A stretch of DNA of 64,000 bases, from NCBI GenBank assembly GCA_027943335.1, contig BSBK01001870.1, positions 1,036,001 through 1,100,000 on the forward strand, read 5' to 3'. This document shows, one piece after another, positions 57,722 through 64,000 of this stretch (positions are counted from its first letter, which is position 1; each line of letters opens with the position of its first letter). Below the pieces are notes generated by a model, which searched no databases, was not told where the DNA came from, and worked only from the letters and a program-made list of their open reading frames with translations. Both the position numbers and the translations under genes were made by a program. Source of the DNA: Chamaecyparis obtusa. Lineage: Eukaryota; Streptophyta; Pinopsida; Cupressales; Cupressaceae.

Positions 57722-58330
57722 GTGACTAGGGAGCAAGCGTCCAAAATCACCTTGCAAGGGATTACCTCTAACAATGTTCTACCAAGTCAAACATCCTCAT
57801 CATCAAAGAAATACAACCTTGTGGATCAACTTCGAAGGACTCCCATGAAAATTTCAATCTTTGAGTTGTTAAAACTTTCACCCATCCATAAGGAAATCTT
57901 GGAAAAGGATCTTGTTGAGACCAATGTTCCACTTAATTTGGATGTTGATAAATTTTAGAATATGGTTGGACACATTAATGTGTCGTATTTCTTATCTTTT
58001 TCTGAACAAGATGACATGTCTTTGAACCATCCCCAAAATCTCCCATTGCATATTGAAGTTTTGATACATAAACATCATGTCAAAAGAGTCCCCATTGATG
58101 GAGGATATGGTATAAATATTTGCACCTTAAATATCATCAAAGATTTAGGGTATTCTAAAGAATCCATTTATCCTAAAAGAAAGATAACCATAAAATCTTA
58201 TGATGGTGAAAGGTCCTCCAAAGGGATAATAGTTCTTCCTATCTGAGTTGGTCCTATTCAAAAGGAAATAGTTTGCCAAGTTCTTGATTTGACAGACCTA
58301 TAATATATTTTTGGGGAGACCATGGATACA
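57722..58330 (+). pseudogene. Protease region of the Tat-type element
   Basis: In the phase of the gag C terminus, the frame 57722-57958 ends in a TAG before 57962-58246. The second contains RVPIDGGYGINICTLNIIKDLG, where the catalytic triplet D-S/T-G has become D-G-G, and IKSYDGERSSKGIIVLPI, a usual retropepsin flap region. A stop (TGA) at 58244-58246 and decayed sequence (LDLTDL, then the GRPW-like part lost) follow. Confidence 0.7.
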
Positions 58331-58499
58331 TGATATGCAAGCGGTACCCTTAATGTACCATCAATGAGTGGATATTTGAATCCATTTCAATATTGCAATA
58401 ACATTAAGGCCCTAAATGAATAATTGGTTCCTCACAATATAGAATGTGCCACATCAAGACAAATGAGTCGAGGTCAAAGTTCAAAGGATATTTCCTTAG

Positions 58500-59300
58500 C
58501 AAAAGGAAAATGAAAGATAGAGGAAGAAGATACCCTTGTTAAAAAAAATCAAAATCCTACTAACTTAGCTACATCAACCAAAGGAAAGGATAAAGTTAGT
58601 GAGGAAAATATTAAAGAAAAAGAAGAAGAAGGTAATTCAAAATCTTCTCAAATGCAAGCCAAAGAAATCTATTATCAAAAGATGGACACAATGATGAATA
58701 ATTTTGAAAAGCAATGTAAAATCAAGCAAAATGGTGTAAGGGAATATTCCTTATCAATGATGGATTTACCACTTCCCCCTAGGTCTCATGGTAGACATTC
58801 TAGCTTTAATCCTCCATAAAAATATAATAACCATTTTGTAAGATCTATCACTTCTTCATCTATGGAAGAAGATTGCAATAAAATCCTAAAGTGGCTCTAT
58901 AAAGAATAAGATGAATCAAATTATAATGAAAAAAGGATTCAAAACATTAGTATTCCCACACACAAATATGGAAAAGGTTTCAAAATTATGAAAAAGATGG
59001 GATACAAAGGAAGAAGACCCTTGGGAAATAGAAATGAAGGATTGGTGGAACCTATAAAAATGGCTTGGAGAGATAGAAAATAAAAATCAGGATTAGGATA
59101 TCTCAAACCAGGAGATACTCAAAAGAATCATCCCCAATTCTATGAATCAATCTTACAATTAAATTCCTAGAGTGATGAAAACTATAATGAATGTGAATGG
59201 GATTCTTTATCAAGTGAATCTTGTGAAGAAAAAGAGGTGGATTTTATCTATACTTATGCTCCTATGTCTAACCCAAGTAAAAGACAAGAGTCAAATCAAG
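58500..59300 (+). pseudogene. Linker with a G-patch-like segment between protease and RT
   Basis: In the same phase as protease. A Lys/Glu-rich tract (58500-58680) is followed by DLPLPPRSHGRHSS and, at 58952-59105, HKYGKGFKIMKKMGYKGRRP, then LGNRNEGLVEPI, with SGLGYL after a stop. Regular Gly spacing, an aromatic residue after the first Gly and a G-M/L-G-Y core fit the G-patch, an RNA-binding module known in splicing proteins and in some retroviral proteases. The similarity is by eye. Acidic DENYNECEWDSLSSES follows. Stops near 59080 and 59168 and a shift before 59302 break it. Confidence 0.5.
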
Positions 59301-59301
59301 G

Positions 59302-59736
59302 GTGAGTTTCTACTCAAGAGTCTACTCCAAGTCAAGAGGTAGAAAGGTATCAATGGATAGGAGAACCATATATACCATCATGGTTACTGACAAGGAAGAA
59401 TCTAGTGATAGGTTTAACCCATTAGATTTTTATCCTCAAGAAATCAAAGAGGACTCTAGTGAGGGAGATTTCGATCCAAGTTCTATGGAACACCTAGAAC
59501 AAGCGCATGTCATAGAATTAAGTGATAAAATGTACAAAAAATCAAACAAATTCATGTCCCTAAACCCTTCCAGCTTGAATCTAGCCAATGATACTTTATC
59601 TCTTGTATACCCAGAACTCATTGAATGGGTTTCCATAGAGCCAAATGACATTCCCACATTCCCAACTGAAAATTCTTTGGCCTTATACTTAAATAGAGTT
59701 TCACCCTCTTCTACTAATGGATTATATCAAGGATAA
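59302..59736 (+). pseudogene. Acidic spacer ORF before RT of the Tat-type element
   Basis: An open frame of 144 codons in the phase used by RT. It has an acidic part (KEESSDRFNPLDFYPQEIKE), then SSLNLANDTLSLVYPELIEW. This region precedes RT in Tat-type gag-pol and links protease to RT. No domain is recognised. Confidence 0.5.
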
Positions 59737-60090
59737 ATGATGAGGTAAAGTATTCAATCTCTTAGTCAAGAAATAAAATGAAAAAATGAAAGAGTTTAGT
59801 GGTCAAAACTACAATATGGCAGTACTAGAGCAAAAAGAGAAAAAAAGAAAATATGTTTCAAAAGGTGAAAACCCAATTGTGGTGCCTAAGGAAGAGAGGT
59901 TGGATACTTTTCCTAAACATTATGAATAAAGATCACCTATCTTGATAGAGCCAACAAAAAATATCAATATTGGGACAAAATTAGAACCTAAAGTTATACA
60001 TCTTGAAGCCTCATTGTCAAAAAAGGAGAGAGAAGAATTTGTGGAATTTTCAAAAAAGGGAAAATAAAATTTTCTTGGTGTTATGATGAT

Positions 60091-61095
60091 ATGCCAAGAT
60101 TGGACCCAAATCTAATTATTCACCATTTGAATATCAAACTAGGAATCAATCTTGTCAAACAAAAGTTGAGGAAAATGCACCCACATATTGTGCTACTTGT
60201 CAAAGTTGAATTGCTAAAGTTATTAAAAGTGGGTTTCATTAGAGATATTGATTATGCCAAGTGGATATCCATTATTGTACCTATTTCAAAACTAGATAAA
60301 TTAATAAGAATTTGCATGGATTTTCAAGATCTCAATCTAGAATGCCCAAAGGATGATTTCCCCTTACCAAGCATAGATGCAATAATTAATTTGACAATGG
60401 GTCACTCTATGTTTTCTCTTATGGATGGATTTAGTGGGTACAATCAAACAAAAATTGCACCCAAATACCAGGATAAGACAACTTTTACATATGCTTGGGG
60501 AACATTTTGTTGGAATGTTATGCCCTTTGGTCTTAAAAATGTAGGAGTGACACACCAAATAGATATGACCACTATATTCCATGACATGATGCACAAATTC
60601 TTAGAGGATTATGTGGATGATATCCTAGAAAAATCCCATTCAAGGAAAGAACACTTGCCAATTTTGGAGAAAATTTTCACAAGGCTAGAACAATTCAAAG
60701 TGAGACTAAATCCAAAAAAGTGTATCTTTGGGGTAAAATTCGATAAATTACTAGGGTATATAGTTTCAGCAAAAGGAATAGAGGTAGACCCCAAAAAATT
60801 CAAAGCGATAATGGAGATTGGGGAACCTAAAAACATGATTCAAATGATATCTCTCCAAGGAAGGCTTCAATCCATAAGAAGGTTCATTTCACAACTAGCA
60901 AAAAAGTGTCACTCTTTTACTCAACTCCTTCACAAGGACATAGTATTCAAATGGGATGTCAAAAGTAAAGAAGATTTTACACTCCTCAAGAAAGACCTAA
61001 TGAATCCTCCAATATTAATGCCACCAATAAGAGGAAAGCCTTTGATATTGTATATTTCAGTGACAGATCATTCTTTAGGTGTACTCTTGGCTTAA
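60091..61095 (+). pseudogene. Reverse transcriptase of the Tat-type element
   Basis: The longest open frame in the window, 334 codons, stopped by TAA at 61093-61095. Catalytic residues are Asp112 (SLMDGFSGYNQ) and Asp176-Asp177 (LEDYVDDIL). Other blocks: MDFQDLNLECPKDDFPLP (residues 76-93), MPFGLKNVG (144-152) and KKCIFGV. The last about 130 residues enter the connection and the first RNase H (VFKWDVKSKEDFTLLKK, then LILYISVTDHSLGVLLA). The RNase H Asp of the usual D-A-S stands in SVTDHS as T-D-H-S. It extends past the TAA with YYISKTLVKYELNYS to about 61210. Confidence 0.92.
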
Positions 61096-61470
61096 GAAGA
61101 TGAGACTGTAAAAGAGAAGGAAATCTACTACATAAGCAAGACATTAGTAAAATATGAGTTGAACTATAGTTTCATAGAGAGAGTGTTTGGTGGTATTTTT
61201 TGCTTCACAAAAACTATGACATTATATGTTGGCCCACAAAATTAAATTCATAGAAAATATTGATCCATTGAAGTATCTATTGAGCAAAACAACCTTAATA
61301 GGAAGGTTAGCTAAATAAGTCATGGTAACAAGTGAATTTGACAAAGAATATGTAGACAAAAAGGCAATAAAAGGCCAAGTCATAGTGGATCAAATGGTGG
61401 AGGCACCTTTGATAGATGAATACCCTATTCAAGTGGAATTTCTAGATGTAGATCATTGAAGAAAAAACAT
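61096..61470 (+). pseudogene. First RNase H of the Tat-type element (continuation)
   Basis: After the TAA the reading continues EDETVKEKEIYYISKTL and NYSFIERVFGGIFCFTK with the conserved Glu position, then shifts frame near 61210; SKTTLIGRLAK-like and PLIDEYPIQVEF segments follow. The 3' part is typical of the spacer between the two RNase H domains. Confidence 0.7.
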
Positions 61471-61850
61471 GAAAACTTTACTTTGATGGTTCTTACACCC
61501 AACATGGCGCAGGACCAAACATATTATTGATCACACCTCAAGGCTCCACAATTCCAATATCATGCAAGCTCTTATTTCCATTTACTAATAATATAGGCCA
61601 ATATGAAGCACTTGTTATTGGTATTAAATTGGCTTTAGAGTGGAAAGTGATAGAATTGTAAGTCTATGGGGATTCACAACTAGTCATAAAACAAATTAAT
61701 GATGAGTACCTGACAAAATTTGACAAGTTGATACCCTATAAAAAGATGATAGAGGATCTAAAGATGTACTTTTTTTTATCACATTTGAACAAGTACCTAG
61801 GGAAAAGAATAAAGTAGATTCCATGGAGATATTAGCTTCACTCTTACATA
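61471..61850 (+). pseudogene. Second (archaeal-type) RNase H of the Tat-type element
   Basis: Blocks KLYFDGSYTQHGAG at 61470-61510 with a catalytic Asp, NNIGQYEALVIGIKLALEWK near 61587-61650 with a Glu, and VYGDSQLVIKQINDEYLTKF near 61660-61720 with an Asp. The final Asp position appears in KVDSMEILAS near 61815. The additional RNase H is shared by Tat elements and is thought to have been acquired from a cellular-type enzyme. A stop stands in the second block and another before LVYG; the rest is read through one shift near 61770. Confidence 0.85.
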
Positions 61851-61999
61851 TGCTAGATCAAAGCGCAAGATACAAATTCTTGGTAGAAGATTTGGAACAA
61901 CTTGCATTTGACCTATCTAATTCCCAAATAATTTGCCTATTATTTGGAAATCAATCTCCCAGGTACAGAACCATTTATACTTATTTGAAAGACCAAACC

Positions 62000-63220
62000 C
62001 TACCCTTGGACCAAACCTAAAATCAAAAAAGAAACTTTATAAGACAAGCCTCTCGTTATACCATTGCATCTGACACATTGTATCACATGAATCTTAACAT
62101 AATTATTTTAAGGTGTCTAGAGGAGGTGAAATCAAAATTATATTTGCAAGAAGTCCATGAGGTAATCTGTGGGTCACATTCGAATGGATTAAACTTAGCA
62201 AAGAAACTTTTAAGGATACGGTACTATTGGCCCTCCATGGAGAAATATGCATGCCATTTTACAAAGATATGCCAAAAATACCAATATCATGGAAATTTAA
62301 TTCATGTTCCAACTCAGGAACTACATCTAATGACCACTCCTTAGCCTTTCTATCAATGGGGGTTGGATCTAATCAGGATGATTTATCCACTATCATCTAA
62401 CAATCATAATTTCATAATCACCGCAACAAAATATTTTACCAAATGGGTCAAAGTTGTTCCTTTGTCTACTACAATGAGAAAAAAAATTTCAATGTTCATT
62501 TTGAACCATATAATTTGTAGATATAGTATCCCTCATGCAATAATAATAGAAAATGCCAAGCACTTAAAGAACAAAGACATAAAGGAGTTGTGTGAGAAAT
62601 TTCATATGATTCATAATTCATCTTCCATCTATTATCCACAAGGAAATGGACAAGCAGAAGCAACTAATAAGAATATTCTAAAGATAATGAAAATAATAGT
62701 GGATAACTCAAGAAGAGATTGACACATTCAAATAAATCCAACTCTGTGGGCATATCAAAAAAGTGTAAGAACACCAACAAGAGCTACACCTTTTATATTA
62801 GTATATGGAGTCGAAGTAGTATTACCTCTAGAAGTAGAGATTCCATCTTTATGGGTTCCATTACATGGATTATTAATGAAGGAGGATTATAGAGTCACAA
62901 GACTCTAAGAGTTAGAGTTACTTGATGAGCGAAAACAAAAAGCAAATGATCATCTCAAGGTGTATCAAAATAGAATGTCAAGAAACTACAACAAACACAC
63001 CAAACCAAGGGAATTTCAAGTAGGTGACCTTATATTGAGAGAAAATCCTAAGAATTAGGTAGAAAGAGAAAAGAAAGGAAAATGGGAAGCAAACTGGTTA
63101 GGTCCTTTTATCATTGCATCTTCCTTTGGAACATGGACATACAAGTTAGCTGACTGCGATGGAGAATAGTTGCAAGAACCTATTAATAGTATACACCTGA
63201 AGAGGTTTTATACCTAAAAG
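62000..63220 (+). pseudogene. Integrase of the Tat-type element
   Basis: The HHCC domain is in 62078-62344: EVICGSHSNGLNLAKKLLR and YYWPSMEKYACHFTKICQKY, where the second Cys of the pair has become Tyr. The core follows in 62363-62722: WGLDLIRMIYP (first Asp, just before), WVKVVPLSTTMRKK, then IIENAKHL, where the family has an Asp-Asn-Gly (here Glu-Asn-Ala), and PQGNGQAEATNK with the third residue Glu. A TGA at 62720-62722 is followed by ATPFILVYGVEVVLPLEVEI. The C-terminal end, PREFQVGDLILR and GKWEANWLGPFII, runs to a stop near 63219. Confidence 0.88.
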
Positions 63221-63483
63221 AAGTTGAGAGAGTATAAGTGGAAAGAGTATCAAAATATCAGATATGAAAGCATCATATTTATTTTGTACAACAAAAAGTG
63301 AACTTGAAGAAATCCAAAAACATTGACAAATTGATCCTGAGAAAAGAAGAAGAAAAATTAGAAAAAGAAAGAAATCTAAAAGCAACAAAAAGAGTACCTG
63401 AAGAAATTTAAAAAAAAAACAATGGAAAATTTAGCATGAAGAAAGTAAAAACATTCAAATATGGATCCTGAAAAAAATTGTTG

Positions 63484-63660
63484 TCTTGGTGAAAACCTAG
63501 CAAATAGGCACCTTGATAATAAAAAAAAATGAAAAAGAGAAAAGTGCCTTGGTGAAAACCTAGCAAATATGCACCTTGGTAGCAAAAAAAGTATATAAAA
63601 GAGAAAAAGAGTAATAAATTCAATTGGTGAAAACCTGGTAAATAGGCACCATTGAAAGTC
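63484..63660 (+). repeat. Post-pol tandem repeat, three units
   Basis: The block CTTGGTGAAAACCTAGCAAA begins at 63484, recurs at 63548, and in the form TTGGTGAAAACCTGGTAAA at 63623. Each is followed by GGCACC or GCACC, which can pair with a GGTGCC/GTGCC on the left in the middle unit. A-rich spacers separate the units. The A-rich stretch makes open frames on the minus strand that are not genes. Confidence 0.75.
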
Positions 63661-64000
63661 AAGTCAAGTCTCATTATAGCATCTACATTTCCTTTCCATC
63701 CTTGTATATCTTACATTCACCAACATTTGTACATATTGCATAATAAATCCCAGAGTTACATTTGTAAATACCCAAGACTTTTGTCATAAATCTGGAAAAT
63801 TTTCTAAGTCCAACATCACAATGGAATCAAACTGCAGGCATTTTATCCTAAATCAAAGTGGATTCATCAAATAGACACCAATTGACACAAATCAATGCAT
63901 CTAACCACAAGCATGACACTTAGACTTTCTATTCGAATCCTAATCCAAATTTAATCTCACAATGATTGACTTTGATCCTCAATTTCACATGGCCTTATCT
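63661..64000. other. Noncoding end of the window, inside the Tat-type element
   Basis: No coding frame or repeat recognised. Likely the long 3' noncoding region that Tat-type elements have before the polypurine tract and 3' LTR, which would lie to the right. Confidence 0.4.

Larger units (their letters stand above)
53171..63700 (+). mobile_element. Tat-type Ty3/gypsy element, 5' LTR to post-pol repeats
   Basis: From the LTR start TGTAGACACCAAAAAATGG through a long leader, gag, protease, RT, RNase H, a second RNase H and integrase to a tandem repeat. The additional RNase H between the first one and integrase is the known mark of the Tat lineage (Ogre, Retand and relatives). The 3' LTR is not seen before the window ends. 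Multiple stops and frame shifts are present, but pol is better preserved than in the element at 2804-7556. Confidence 0.85.

Noticed and set aside
63146..63674. Overlapping Phe-rich minus-strand frames
   Set aside because: They are antisense to A-rich spacer and tandem repeat; repeated GAYLLGFH-like words come from the DNA repeat.

Overview
The window is AT-rich plant nuclear DNA made almost wholly of old, broken retrotransposons and one large satellite array. I see no intact host gene, rRNA, tRNA or CRISPR array. Ty3/gypsy elements with plant-type gag-pol, Ty1/copia elements primed by initiator tRNA-Met, a TRIM and a plant mobile domain (PMD) gene remnant all point to a seed plant. The heavily decayed, deeply nested elements suit a large, slowly turning-over genome such as a conifer, but that is inference; the sequence does not name the species.

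Layout. 1-924: noncoding, with a 45-bp tandem repeat and a polypurine tract (PPT). 925 to about 7560: an Athila-like Ty3/gypsy element (LTR, gag, protease, RT-RNase H, integrase), all broken by stops; its LTR carries a LINE-like insertion (1361-2089). 8342-10728: an unrecognised gene remnant on the same strand, possibly the third (env-like) ORF of that element. 11993-25302: a gypsy element with gag and protease but no RT or integrase. It is interrupted by a solo LTR (12577-13826, 5-bp target duplication) and by a non-autonomous copia element (15868-22546, 5-bp target duplication); removing either leaves the reading frame continuous. A second copy of its 3' part lies at 25345-25722. 28662-33376: a long unrecognised protein remnant, split by a minus-strand LINE-like insertion (30942-31442, 17-bp target duplication).

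34448-39858: about 5 kb of a 70-bp satellite, interrupted by a minus-strand TRIM (38276-38610). 41840-44370: TATA box and decayed PMD gene. 44484-52368: a nearly complete minus-strand Ty1/copia element with two 1557-bp LTRs. 53171-63700: a plus-strand Tat-type Ty3/gypsy element with leader hairpin repeats, gag, protease, a G-patch-like segment, RT, two RNase H domains, integrase and a post-pol tandem repeat; its 3' LTR is not seen in the window.

Two signatures run throughout. The satellite's CpG positions have decayed to TG or CA, and many premature stops in the coding remnants stand where CAG or CAA (Gln) is expected. Both fit long-term cytosine methylation and deamination of silenced DNA. 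The genes here do not cooperate in a pathway; the functional logic is that of separate mobile elements inserting into one another.
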